The translations under genes and the position numbers were made by a program. A stretch of 64,000 nucleotides of DNA from Tistrella mobilis (GTDB lineage Bacteria > Pseudomonadota > Alphaproteobacteria > Tistrellales > Tistrellaceae). Where the stretch lies: the NCBI RefSeq assembly GCF_039634785.1, contig NZ_JBBIAB010000003.1, forward strand, positions 325,724-389,723, in the 5' to 3' direction. Of the stretch, positions 10,102 to 17,544 are shown in pieces. The notes under the pieces were generated by a model. It saw only the letters and a list, made by a program, of their open reading frames with translations. It did no database searches and was not told where the DNA came from. Numbering within the stretch: position 1 is the stretch's first letter; each line of letters starts with the position of its first letter.

Positions 10102-10749
10102 TCAATCGGGCATGACCTGATCAGGCATGATCTGATCGGGCATGGCCTGATCGACCATGGCCAGCAGCTCGTCGCGCCCGGCGCCGTCGCGGGCCTGGAT
10201 CGACATGCCCTGGATGACGGCGCCGTAAAGCCGGGCCAGGGCCCCGGCATCGGTTCCGGCAGGCCAGCGCCCGGCAGCGATGCCGCGGCGGATGCAGGCG
10301 GCGATGGCCGCAATGGTATCGCGGCGCAGCCGTGCGGTCTCCGCCGCCACCGCATCATGCTCGGGCGCGCAGGTGATCAGGGCGGTGGAGATCAGGCAGC
10401 CGGCGGGTTGGCCGGGATCGGTGAAGGCGATGGCGGTTTCGCGCAGCAACCGCCGGATCGCCGCCCGGGGATCGGGCTCCTCGTCCAGCGCGCGGATCGT
10501 GAACAGCCCCGGCCCCGCACGATAGGCCGCCATCACCTCGCGATACAGCTCTTCCTTCGACCCGAAAGCGGCGTAGAGGCTGGGCGGGGTGATGCCCATC
10601 GCCTGGGTCAGGTCGGCAACCGAGGTGCCCTCATACCCCCGTTCCCAGAACAGGCGCATGGCGCGTGCCAGGGCCGCATCACGGTCGAAGCTGCGCGGGC
10701 GGCCACGGCCCTGACGCGGGGCCGGGGATGGGGATGACGGGTTTTTCAT
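10102..10749 (-). CDS. TetR/AcrR family transcriptional regulator
   Basis: This 215-aa repressor has a TetR HTH at about residues 24-70 (FDRDAALARAMRLFWERGYE, then GITPPSLYAAFGSKEELYRE). A ligand-binding helical domain and the motif GQPAGCLISTAL follow. The wording matches the YezE/NemR-like subgroup often tied to xenobiotic or reactive-compound responses. It is divergent from the beta-lactamase-fold hydrolase gene at 10832. An ATAGC-type palindrome overlaps its start codon and a second lies before the hydrolase, suggesting it represses both. Its C-terminus ends in DQAMPDQIMPDQVMPD, an in-frame tandem repeat of a 15-bp unit. Confidence 0.9.
   Translation of the reverse strand: MKNPSSPSPAPRQGRGRPRSFDRDAALARAMRLFWERGYEGTSVADLTQAMGITPPSLYAAFGSKEELYREVMAAYRAGPGLFTIRALDEEPDPRAAIRRLLRETAIAFTDPGQPAGCLISTALITCAPEHDAVAAETARLRRDTIAAIAACIRRGIAAGRWPAGTDAGALARLYGAVIQGMSIQARDGAGRDELLAMVDQAMPDQIMPDQVMPD
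10105..10162. repeat. 15-bp tandem repeat at the 3' end of the tetR gene
   Basis: Units start at 10105, 10120 and 10135, each of the form ATCNGGCATGNNCTG. A degenerate fourth unit starts at 10150. They lie immediately inside the stop codon (10102-10104) and encode repeated DQ-x-MP. Because the period is 15, the reading frame is kept and only the C-terminal tail is lengthened. Confidence 0.8.
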
Positions 10750-10761
10750 AGCGATCGATAT
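10748..10761. promoter_or_regulatory. TetR operator-like palindrome overlapping the tetR start codon
   Basis: ATAGCGATCGATAT is an imperfect dyad that overlaps the start codon of the tetR gene. It matches 11 of 14 bases of the second site at 10801-10814, on the other side of the divergent promoter region. This is the arrangement expected for an autorepressing TetR protein. Confidence 0.5.
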
Positions 10762-10800
10762 ATATTTCTGTTGCGCGGGGACAGGCATCTGCTCATTAAT

Positions 10801-10814
10801 ATAGCGACTGCTAT
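10801..10814. promoter_or_regulatory. TetR operator-like palindrome before the hydrolase gene
   Basis: ATAGC and GCTAT form a perfect dyad around GACT. It sits 18 bp before the hydrolase start codon at 10832 and is related to the site at 10748-10761. Repressor bound here would block translation-proximal transcription of the hydrolase. Confidence 0.55.
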
Positions 10815-10831
10815 TAAAATGGAGAAGCGCC

Positions 10832-12079
10832 ATGCGCAGCCTGTCCGTCGCCGCATCCCTTGCGGCGGTCACGCTCCCCCTCGCCCTGACGCCGGCCGCA
10901 GCCGACGACAAGACCAAGGCCGACAGGACCACGGGACACAAGACCTTGGGCGCCCGGATCGACCGGGTGGTCGACACGGCGATCGCCGAGGGGCGGATCG
11001 CCGGTGCCGTGGTCCTGGTCGCCGAGGACGGCCGGCTTGTCCATCGCCGCGCCGCCGGCCATCTGGACCGCGAGGCGGGCCTGCCGATGCGCGAGGATGC
11101 GATCTTCCGCTTCGCCTCGGTCAGCAAGCCCTTCGTGGCGGCGGCAGCGCTGGCCCTGGTCGATGACGGGGTTCTGGATCCCGACGCGCCGATCACTCGC
11201 CATCTGCCCGGTTTCCAGCCGGCAACCACAGATGGCGACCGGCCGGTGATCACGCTGCGCCAGTTGCTCAGCCACACCGCCGGGCTCGATTACGGTTTCT
11301 TCCAGCCGGCCGACGGCCCCTATGCCCGGGCGGGCATCTCGGACGGCCTGGATGATCGCCCCGGCCTGACCCTGGCCGAAAACCTGCGCCGGCTGGCCCT
11401 GGTGCCGCTGCGCAACCGGCCGGGTGCGGCCTGGCATTACTCGCTGGCGATCGATGTTGCCGGCGGGCTGATCGAAGCGGCGACCGGCCGCCCCCTGCCC
11501 GATGTGGTCCGCGAGAAGGTGACCGCGCCCCTCGGCCTTGAAGACACCGGCTTCACCGTCGCCGACACCACCCGGCTGGCGGTGGCTTATATGGACGGTC
11601 CCGAAGGCAGGGTCCCGCGGCGGATGGCGGCGGCCGAGGCGGTGCCCTTCGGCGGCAGCGCCGTGCATTACGCGCCGGGCCGGATCCTCGATCCCGATGC
11701 CTGGCCATCGGGTGGTGCCGGCATGGCGGGGACCGCCGCCGATGTCCTGGCGCTGCTGGAAGCGATCCGTACCGGCGGCGGCGGGGTGTTGAGCCCCGGA
11801 ATGGCGGCGGCTTTCGCCCGCCCGTCCACCGGCGACCTGCCGCTGGACGTGAGCGGCCCCGGCTGGGCCTTCGGGCTCGGCGCCGCGGTGCTGACCGATC
11901 CGGTCCTGGCCGGCAGCCCGCAAAGCCCGGGCACATGGGCCTGGGGTGGTGCCTATGGCCATTCCTGGTTCGTCGATCCGGTCCGGAAGCTGACCGTCGT
12001 GGCGATGACCAACACCGCCCTCGCCGGCATGACCGGGGCCTTCCCGGATGCCCTGCGCGATGCGATCTATGCCGACTGA
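10832..12079 (+). CDS. Exported serine hydrolase of the class C beta-lactamase family
   Basis: This 415-aa protein has a Sec signal peptide (residues 1 to about 25, ending TPAAADD). The catalytic SxxK is SVSK at residues 96-99, the YxN-type motif is HYSLAID (Tyr, Ser), and GHSW near residue 378 takes the place of the third KTG/HxG motif. The family includes esterases, D-aminopeptidases and penicillin-binding-protein-like hydrolases, so a true beta-lactamase is not implied. It is divergent from a TetR gene with paired operator-like sites. Its 3' end overlaps a convergent TetR gene by 13 bp. Confidence 0.88.
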   Translation: MRSLSVAASLAAVTLPLALTPAAADDKTKADRTTGHKTLGARIDRVVDTAIAEGRIAGAVVLVAEDGRLVHRRAAGHLDREAGLPMREDAIFRFASVSKPFVAAAALALVDDGVLDPDAPITRHLPGFQPATTDGDRPVITLRQLLSHTAGLDYGFFQPADGPYARAGISDGLDDRPGLTLAENLRRLALVPLRNRPGAAWHYSLAIDVAGGLIEAATGRPLPDVVREKVTAPLGLEDTGFTVADTTRLAVAYMDGPEGRVPRRMAAAEAVPFGGSAVHYAPGRILDPDAWPSGGAGMAGTAADVLALLEAIRTGGGGVLSPGMAAAFARPSTGDLPLDVSGPGWAFGLGAAVLTDPVLAGSPQSPGTWAWGGAYGHSWFVDPVRKLTVVAMTNTALAGMTGAFPDALRDAIYAD

Positions 12080-12687
12080 CCGGCCCCGCCCTGACCAACC
12101 CAACCCTCACCAGTCCCGCCCTCGGGCCAGAGGGCCGCAACCGTTCGGGCCACGATGGCCGGCACGGTGTCGCCGGGCGCGATGGCCAGCCGGCCGTCGA
12201 TGATCAGCATCGACAGGCCGTGAACCAGTGCCCAGCGCGCCCGAGCCAGATCGGGATCGATGTCGGGGGTTGCCCCCATCGCATGGGCGGCTTCGGCATC
12301 GGCGGCGATCAGCTGTTTCTGGGCCGGATCGAGCGGCCCGACCATCAACCGGAACAAGCCCGGATTTGCGCAGGCGAAGCTGACATAGGCCTGCGCTTGT
12401 GCCAATGATCGCGACCGGGGATCAACCCCCTGATCGGCCGCGGCTTTCAGCGCCGCCCCCAACTCGCGAAAGCCCTGCGCGGCCAGCTCGGCGAGCAGCG
12501 CCTCGCGGTTCTCGACATGGCGATAGGGCGCCATGGCCGAGACGCCCGCCTGGCGTGCCACCTCGCGCAGCGACAGCCGGTCATGGCCGTCCGCCTCGAC
12601 CAGGCGGCGGGCGGCCGCGATCAGCACCGGCTTCAGATCGCCGTGATGATAGCCGTGGGATTGTCGTGCCGCACCCGTCTCCCCCAT
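12067..12687 (-). CDS. TetR/AcrR family regulator with a WHG-type C-terminal domain
   Basis: This 206-aa repressor begins YHHGDLKPVLIAAARRLVEA, the pattern of the TetR group with a TetR_C_33/WHG ligand domain. The recognition helix is in REVARQAGVSAMAPYRHVEN. The C-terminal domain contains FRLMVGPLD and WALVHGLSMLI, as in that group. It is divergent from a glutathione S-transferase gene 100 bp away. A perfect ATGTTTAC/GTAAACAT palindrome between them is a convincing operator, so this protein probably represses itself and the transferase. Confidence 0.9.
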   Translation of the reverse strand: MGETGAARQSHGYHHGDLKPVLIAAARRLVEADGHDRLSLREVARQAGVSAMAPYRHVENREALLAELAAQGFRELGAALKAAADQGVDPRSRSLAQAQAYVSFACANPGLFRLMVGPLDPAQKQLIAADAEAAHAMGATPDIDPDLARARWALVHGLSMLIIDGRLAIAPGDTVPAIVARTVAALWPEGGTGEGWVGQGGAGQSA

Positions 12688-12710
12688 TGACGTCCCTCTC
12701 CTTCGCCTTA

Positions 12711-12729
12711 ATGTTTACGATGTAAACAT
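12711..12729. promoter_or_regulatory. TetR-type operator, perfect 8-3-8 palindrome
   Basis: ATGTTTAC, GAT, GTAAACAT form a perfect inverted repeat, AT-rich against a GC-rich background. The site is centred in the divergent gap between tetR (start 12687) and the glutathione transferase (start 12787). Its GTTTAC/GTAAAC half-sites are typical of TetR-family operators. It is the most likely binding site of the 12067-12687 protein. Confidence 0.75.
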
Positions 12730-12786
12730 ATGAGGGGCGGCCGGTCCAGTCGCCGGCAAGAGACAGGATCAAGGGGGCGAGGCATT

Positions 12787-13455
12787 ATGATCGTCGTGCA
12801 TCATCTGAACAATTCGCGCTCGCAGCGCGTGCTCTGGCTGCTGGAAGAGCTGGGGCTCGACTACGAGATCCGGCGCTATGAGCGCGACCCGGCAACCATG
12901 GAAGCGCCGGCCAGCCTGAAGGCGGTGCATCCGCTGGGCAAGTCGCCGGTGATCACAGATGGCGACGTCACCGTGGCCGAGACCGGTGCCATCGTCGACT
13001 ACATCCTGGAGCGTTATGGCGATGGCCGGCTGGTGCCGGCCGCCGGCACGCCCGAGCGGCTGCGCTGGCGCTATTGGATGCATTATGCCGAAGGCTCGGC
13101 GATGCCACTGCTGGTGATGAAGCTGGTGCTGATGCAGGTACCCGCTCGCAGTCCGGTGCTGATCCGGCCGCTGGCGCGCAAGATCACCGGCGCGATCAAT
13201 GCCGGCTTCGTCGACCCCCGGCTCAACACCAACCTCGCCTTCTGGGAAGCGGAACTCGCCCGCGGCCCCTGGTTCGCCGGGCCCGACTTCACCACCGCCG
13301 ACATCATGATGAGCTTCCCGGCCGAAGTGTCGGCACAGCGCATCGAAGGCGCGCGCAACGCCACACGCGTGCAGGATTTCGTGAAACGCATCCACGCCCG
13401 CCCGGCCTTCCGCCGCGCCCTGGAGCGCGGCGGCGCCTATGCCTATGCCGACTGA
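12787..13455 (+). CDS. Glutathione S-transferase
   Basis: This is a 222-aa cytosolic GST. The N-terminal thioredoxin-like domain starts IVVHHLNNSRSQRVLWLLEE, with the SRS/R pattern at the glutathione site and HPLGKSPVITDGD plus VAETGAIVDYILERY completing it. An all-helical C-terminal domain follows, containing GPDFTTADIMMSFP. ATG 12787 is chosen because AAGGGGG lies just before it; the longer frame from 12730 would run through the operator. It is probably induced when the divergent TetR repressor releases the site at 12711-12729. The role is presumably conjugation of an electrophile (family knowledge). Confidence 0.92.
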   Translation: MIVVHHLNNSRSQRVLWLLEELGLDYEIRRYERDPATMEAPASLKAVHPLGKSPVITDGDVTVAETGAIVDYILERYGDGRLVPAAGTPERLRWRYWMHYAEGSAMPLLVMKLVLMQVPARSPVLIRPLARKITGAINAGFVDPRLNTNLAFWEAELARGPWFAGPDFTTADIMMSFPAEVSAQRIEGARNATRVQDFVKRIHARPAFRRALERGGAYAYAD

Positions 13456-13494
13456 CGCCCGCCCGAAAGCCCGGCGTCACCCCTGAAGGCCCCC

Positions 13495-13653
13495 GCTCCC
13501 GCACGGTCCCGTGCGGGAGCAAGCCGCCATTGCGGCGGCGGCCAAGGGGTGCGGAAGCACCCGCTTGGGCCGAGGGACCACAAAGACTCCCGCCATTGCG
13601 GCGGCGGCCAAGGGCGCGGAAGCACCCGCTTGGGCCGAGGGACCACAAAGACT
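13495..13653. repeat. Dispersed hairpin repeat element, copy A (1.6 units)
   Basis: The element starts with a 12-bp inverted repeat (13495-13506 with 13509-13520). It continues AAGCCGCCATTGCGGCGG and then CCAAG, GGGTGC, GGAA, GCACCC, CTTGG, a second long stem, ending GACCACAAAGACT. The part from 13524 to 13588 is repeated almost exactly at 13590-13653. It fills the convergent gap between the transferase gene and the DUF4394 gene, whose stop codon it touches at 13652. Related copies occur at 14935-15025 (reversed) and 39856-39972. Confidence 0.85.
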
Positions 13654-14470
13654 ACTCCATCCAGGCGATGTCGGTGATGGGGGCCGGTGCGCCATCCACC
13701 AGGCGAAGCGGCGTGGCCTTGCCCGTGGCCAGATCCAGCTTGTGGATCACCCCGCCATTGACCATCCAGCCGGCCTCGCCACCCATCTCGGTCGAGACGA
13801 TGTTGAAGGCGATGGGGGTGTCGACGGTGACGCCCAGCCGGCCGATCGCGGTCAGCACGCCGTCATTCGGCGGTGCCTGCTTCACCAGGGCGCCGATCGT
13901 GGCGTCGATGTCGTAAAGCGCGGTGGCTTCGGCCTTCCGGCCGGTGCGCGAATTGGTATAGGCGCCGGCCACGATGTTCGGGGTCTCGCCCTTGTGCATG
14001 TCGGCATAGGCGAGCCGGCCATCGACCACCGCCTTGCCGTCGTCGACATTGACCCTGAGATTGGTGCCGTCGGGCGTCATCACCCGCAGCCGGTCGGCGG
14101 CCGGGTTGAAATCGACCGTCACACCATGGCGGGCCGACAGCTTCTCCGACAGGGTCGCCCGCACCGTCGCCTCGCCGGTGCCGGGATCGATGGTGACGAT
14201 CCGGCCATCGCCCGCCAGGCCGTAGAGCCGGCCATCCGCCGGCCGGACATCGATGCCGACCAGGCCGGGCACGCCCGAAATCGCGACCATGCCGGTCACC
14301 TTGCCGGTGGCCGGGTCGATCTGCACCAGGCTGCTGTCACCCGCAAGCCCCACCAGCGTGCCGGCAGAGGCCGTGGTCATGCCCGGCATCATCGCCAGCA
14401 TCGGCAGGGCCAGAGCGGCCGTGGCGGCAGCCCGGACGGCGCCGGTCTTCAGGTATTGAAAGCGTGTCAT
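13652..14470 (-). CDS. DUF4394 domain-containing exported protein
   Basis: This 272-aa protein has a signal peptide (about residues 1-36, ending TTASAG) and a DUF4394 body. The repeated blade-like pattern reads GLAGDSSLVQIDPATGKVTG, then GIDVRPADGRLYGLAGDGRI. These proteins look like beta-propeller-type secreted proteins of unknown role. ATG 14470 was chosen because it begins the signal peptide and has GGGAGA upstream; the longer frame from 14530 does not. The stop codon overlaps the end of the dispersed hairpin repeat. Confidence 0.85.
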   Translation of the reverse strand: MTRFQYLKTGAVRAAATAALALPMLAMMPGMTTASAGTLVGLAGDSSLVQIDPATGKVTGMVAISGVPGLVGIDVRPADGRLYGLAGDGRIVTIDPGTGEATVRATLSEKLSARHGVTVDFNPAADRLRVMTPDGTNLRVNVDDGKAVVDGRLAYADMHKGETPNIVAGAYTNSRTGRKAEATALYDIDATIGALVKQAPPNDGVLTAIGRLGVTVDTPIAFNIVSTEMGGEAGWMVNGGVIHKLDLATGKATPLRLVDGAPAPITDIAWME

Positions 14471-14647
14471 GGTCGGCGTCTCCCTCTCGTTCGGGGGCGG
14501 CGTCGGCGGGACGATCGGGTCCCGCTCCACCCATCAGGGAAACAACGCTGCGACCGGTCGGGATGGATGCACGGTCGTGGCGGATTTTTCCGTCCAGGCC
14601 TGCCCGGGCTGCCGGCGGGCGGGCCGGGTTGGACATTTTGCAATGCA

Positions 14648-14667
14648 TTATTTCAAACGTTCAATTG
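14648..14667. promoter_or_regulatory. AT-rich motif shared with the biotin carboxylase promoter
   Basis: The 20 bases here, centred on CAAACGTTC, match 16 of 20 with 22891-22910 upstream of the biotin carboxylase gene (TAAACGTTTG core). It lies directly upstream of, and partly overlaps, the TTGACT -35 of the candidate small RNA, where a regulator could block RNA polymerase. Confidence 0.35.
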
Positions 14668-14693
14668 ACTCGCGGGAAACTTTCCCCTACATA
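14665..14693 (+). promoter_or_regulatory. Sigma-70-type promoter of the candidate small RNA
   Basis: TTGACT (14665-14670), a 17-bp spacer and TACATA (14688-14693) form a good housekeeping promoter. The predicted start at about 14700 coincides with the 5' strand of the closing stem of the structured RNA that follows. Confidence 0.65.
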
Positions 14694-14699
14694 AGACCT

Positions 14700-14927
14700 G
14701 CGCTCACGAAAGGATCGGTCAGGAAACCCGGCGGACACTGTCGGAAACAGCCGGTCCCTGTTGAACGCCCTGATGACTGGCAATTCGGCGGCGCAGGCTG
14801 CGTCTCCCCGGCAGATCCGCCGCCGTTGCTCATCCGTCATCGGTCCCCCTCCTCTCCCCCATGAGTGAGCGGTGACGGATGTCGTCTCGGACGCCCGGCC
14901 CCTGGTGGCCCGGGCGTCCTTTTTTTT
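14700..14927 (+). ncRNA. Candidate structured small RNA (6S-like architecture, unassigned)
   Basis: No protein-like frame lies here, yet the sequence folds strongly. CGCTCAC (14701-14707) pairs perfectly with GTGAGCG (14865-14871), closing about 170 nt. Inside, CCGG (14728-14731) pairs with 14751-14754, and CTGT/ACAG pair within it. A long apical arm pairs 14772-14777 with 14836-14841, 14780-14783 with 14826-14829, and 14786-14793 with 14818-14825 (8 bp), capped by CTGC/GCAG. A sigma-70-type promoter lies just upstream and a strong terminator ends at 14927. Closing stem, open middle and long apical arm in about 170 nt recall 6S RNA, but I see no decisive sequence match and leave the family open. 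Confidence 0.6.
14889..14927 (+). terminator. Intrinsic terminator of the candidate small RNA
   Basis: GGACGCCCGG (14889-14898) pairs with CCGGGCGTCC (14910-14919), and eight T residues follow (14920-14927). This is a textbook factor-independent terminator on the plus strand. No plus-strand protein gene precedes it within 1.4 kb, so it most plausibly ends the small RNA. Confidence 0.88.
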
Positions 14928-14934
14928 GGGAGAG

Positions 14935-15025
14935 AGGAGTCTGTTTGGCCCTCGCCGGGCGGGCGCTCCGCGCCCTTGGCCGCCGCCGCAATGGCGGCTT
15001 GTTCCCGCACGGGGCGTGCGGGAGC
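14935..15025. repeat. Dispersed hairpin repeat element, copy B (reverse orientation)
   Basis: Read on the minus strand it begins with GCTCCCGCACG, three bases and CGTGCGGGAAC. It then runs AAGCCGCCATTGCGGCGG, CCAAGGGCGC, GGA, GCGCCC and ends CAAACAGACTCC. Compared with copy A the second stem has GGGCGC/GCGCCC in place of GGGTGC/GCACCC, a compensatory change. It lies downstream of the phzF stop codon (15077). Confidence 0.8.
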
Positions 15026-15076
15026 GGAGCCTGCATGGCTGAGATCGAGCCTCTGATCGGTCAGCGGCTGGGGCGA

Positions 15077-15940
15077 TCAGCCGATAGGGGCGGTCAGGCC
15101 GGAGATGCGGATGGGGCTGCCGGGTTCGGGGCCGAAGCTGGCGTGGATCAGGCTGGGGCGGCCCATGTCTTCGCCCTGCACCACCTGGATCGCCCCTTCC
15201 TCCAGCCAGCGGATGTCGCGCAGATAGCCGGCCAGCGCCGCCGCCGCGGCGCCGGTTGCCGGGTCCTCGTAGACCCCGCCGATGGCAAAGGGGTTGCGGG
15301 CGTGGAAGCGGGTGCGGCTTTCCGCGGTCACGAAGATGAAGGTGGCGAGCGACTGTTCCGCCTGCAGCGCCGCACCGCGCGCAAAGGCATACCCCAGCTG
15401 CGACAGGCGGCGGCGATCCTTCAGCGCCACCACCAGATGGTTGGCGCCGGCATGGATCAGCCGCACCGGCAGATGCGGGTCCAGATCCGCATCCGTCAGC
15501 CCGAATTCCTCCAGCACGCGCCGCACATAATCCGCCGGCGGCAGCCGGGTCCAGGTCGGCGGCGAGGTCAGCGCCGCGGCCCAGCCATCGCCTTCCGGGA
15601 TCGCCTCGACCGTGATCCGGCCGGCATTGAGGGTAAGATCATAGACCCCCGCCCCCACGCGGGCGCCAAGCGCCGCCCCAAGGGCGATGGTAGCATGGCC
15701 GCAGAACGGCACCTCCTGGCGCGGCGCGAAATAGCGCACCCGCCAGCCGCCCGCTGCCCCGCCCTGATCGGGAACCGCAAAGGCGGTTTCGGAATAGCCG
15801 ACCGCCTTCGCCACGGCCAGCATCTCGGCCTCGGTCGGCCAGCTGTCGGCAAAGACCACCCCGGCCGGATTGCCGCCATCGGCATCGGCGGTATCGGGGG
15901 TGAAGGCGGCAATCTTGAGCACGGTCTCTGGCTTCAACAC
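15077..15940 (-). CDS. PhzF family isomerase
   Basis: This 287-aa protein of the PhzF/diaminopimelate-epimerase fold has the N-terminal half GGNPAGVVFAD and GYSETAFAVP (the Glu is the family catalytic residue). It also has RYFAPRQEVPFCGHAT and the second-half EDPATGAAAAALAGYL. There is no ATG near the homologous start. GTG 15940 is preceded by GGAGG nine bases upstream and gives the usual family length. It is divergent from a MocR-type regulator with a GTGACAC/GTGTCAC pair between, so the regulator probably controls it. The substrate is unknown; only some family members work in phenazine synthesis. Confidence 0.85.
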   Translation of the reverse strand: MLKPETVLKIAAFTPDTADADGGNPAGVVFADSWPTEAEMLAVAKAVGYSETAFAVPDQGGAAGGWRVRYFAPRQEVPFCGHATIALGAALGARVGAGVYDLTLNAGRITVEAIPEGDGWAAALTSPPTWTRLPPADYVRRVLEEFGLTDADLDPHLPVRLIHAGANHLVVALKDRRRLSQLGYAFARGAALQAEQSLATFIFVTAESRTRFHARNPFAIGGVYEDPATGAAAAALAGYLRDIRWLEEGAIQVVQGEDMGRPSLIHASFGPEPGSPIRISGLTAPIG

Positions 15941-15987
15941 AGTCTCATCCCTCCGGTTGCCGCTGTCTTGAGGATGACCGTATGATG

Positions 15988-16020
15988 GTGACACCTGATG
16001 CTCAATCCCGATAGTGTCAC
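15988..16020. promoter_or_regulatory. Candidate MocR operator between phzF-like gene and its regulator
   Basis: GTGACAC (15988-15994) and GTGTCAC (16014-16020) form an inverted pair with centres about 26 bp apart. The site lies in the 111-bp divergent gap between the phzF-like gene and the MocR gene. Paired half-sites in a divergent promoter are usual for MocR regulators, which control the neighbouring gene and themselves. Confidence 0.5.
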
Positions 16021-16051
16021 GGTACACTTTTGACCGGAAGGCAGAACACCC

Positions 16052-17443
16052 ATGCGCCGCCCCTCGGACTGGACCCCCCGCCTGGCTGCGGGTGACGGCG
16101 CGCTGGCCGAACGGCTGGCCGCAGCGCTTGCCGACGACATCGCCCGCGGCCGCATCGCCCCGGGCGACCGGCTGCCGGCCCATCGCGATCTGGCCTGGCG
16201 GCTGGAAATCGGCCTCGGCACGGTCACCCGCGCCTATGCCCTGCTGGAACGGCGCGGGCTGGTGGTGCCCGAACGCGGCCGCGGCATGTTCGTGGCGGTG
16301 CCGCCCGCCCAGCCCCCGGGGCCGGTGGATCTGTGCGTCAACACACCGCCGCGCATGCTCGATACCCAGGCGCTTCGTGCCTCTCTGGCCCGGCTGGCGG
16401 CACGGATCGACATGTCGGGTTTCGGCAGCTACACGCCATCAGCCGGCACGCCGCAGCATCGGGCGATGATGGCGCGCTGGCTGGCCCGCGACCGGCTGGA
16501 GCTGCCGCCGTCGCGGCTGATGCTCACCTCGGGCGCCCAGCATGCCCTGGCGGTGGCGATCGCCACCGCCACCGGCGGCCGGCCGGGCACGATCCTGACC
16601 GAAAGCCTGACCTATCCCGGCATCATCACCATCGCCCGCCATGCCGGCCACCGGCTGCAACCGGTCATGGTCGATGACCAGGGCATGTGCCCCGACGCGC
16701 TGGACCGCGCCCTTCACACGGCGATGCGGGATGGGCGCCCGGGACGACGGCTGATCTACATCACCCCCACCCTGCACAACCCCACCGCCGCCAGCATGAG
16801 CCGCGCCCGGCGCGAGGCGATATCGGGTGTCGCCGCCGCCCATGATGCGGTGATCGTGGAGGACGACGTCTATGGCGTCTTCGCCGCCGGGGACATGCCG
16901 CCGCTGACCGCGCTCGCGCCCGATCGCTGCCTCTATGTCTCGGGCCTGTCGAAGAGCCTGAGCCCGGGGCTGCGCATCGGCGCCCTGGCGGTGCCGCCCG
17001 CCTTCCTGGAAGCCGCGGCCGATGCGCTCGCCGCCGGCGCGACCATGGCCCCGCCGCTCGGCTGCCTGCTGATGGAAAGCTGGCTGGAAGACGGAACCGC
17101 AGAGGCCGTGGAGCAGGCCGTGCGGGCGGAAAGCCGCGCACGCACCGCCCTCGCCCGCCGGCTGCTCGGCAAACATGTCGCGCCCCAGGAAACACCCGGC
17201 TTTCACATCTGGCTGCCGATGCCGCGCCCGCGCGCCGAAGCCCTGGCAATGGCCGCCGCCACCCGCGGCATCCGCGTCACCCCGCCCTCGGCACCGATGG
17301 TCGATGATCGCCCGGGCGCCCCTGCGGGCCTGCGCCTCTGCCTGGGCGGGCCATCGCCCGAGGCACTGACCACCGCCCTCAACGACATCGCCCGTCTTGT
17401 TGAGGAACGGGACACGGATCCGGCTGCCTATGTTGCAGTTTAG
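16052..17443 (+). CDS. MocR-type regulator (GntR wHTH fused to aminotransferase fold)
   Basis: This 463-aa protein has a GntR winged helix at about residues 20-85 (ALADDIARGRIAPGDRLPAH, then TVTRAYALLERRGLVVPERG). A fold-type I PLP aminotransferase domain follows. The PLP Lys is expected in YVSGLSKSLSPGLRIG, and the Asp/Tyr pair VEDDVYGVF is also present. MocR proteins use the aminotransferase domain as an effector sensor, usually without turnover. It is divergent from the phzF-like gene. The known members PdxR, GabR and TauR suggest an amine or amino-acid signal (inference). Confidence 0.9.
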   Translation: MRRPSDWTPRLAAGDGALAERLAAALADDIARGRIAPGDRLPAHRDLAWRLEIGLGTVTRAYALLERRGLVVPERGRGMFVAVPPAQPPGPVDLCVNTPPRMLDTQALRASLARLAARIDMSGFGSYTPSAGTPQHRAMMARWLARDRLELPPSRLMLTSGAQHALAVAIATATGGRPGTILTESLTYPGIITIARHAGHRLQPVMVDDQGMCPDALDRALHTAMRDGRPGRRLIYITPTLHNPTAASMSRARREAISGVAAAHDAVIVEDDVYGVFAAGDMPPLTALAPDRCLYVSGLSKSLSPGLRIGALAVPPAFLEAAADALAAGATMAPPLGCLLMESWLEDGTAEAVEQAVRAESRARTALARRLLGKHVAPQETPGFHIWLPMPRPRAEALAMAAATRGIRVTPPSAPMVDDRPGAPAGLRLCLGGPSPEALTTALNDIARLVEERDTDPAAYVAV

Positions 17444-17544
17444 GCCAGATAACGGGAAGAAGTGACGACTACTATACGTTATGATGCGTCGCAGGCCCCC
17501 GACGGATGGGACGATGAGCCCCAACAGCCTGCAAGGACATCATC

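Noticed and set aside
10832-12079. True class C beta-lactamase (AmpC) with resistance role
   Set aside because: The SxxK and GHSW motifs also define esterases and peptidases of the family; nothing points specifically to antibiotic hydrolysis.
13524-13653. Possible CRISPR-like or selfish array in the two-copy repeat
   Set aside because: Only two direct units, no spacers of uniform length and no cas genes; the hairpin structure fits a REP-like element better.
15077-15940. Phenazine biosynthesis gene
   Set aside because: PhzF-like proteins are widespread and no other phenazine gene is present.
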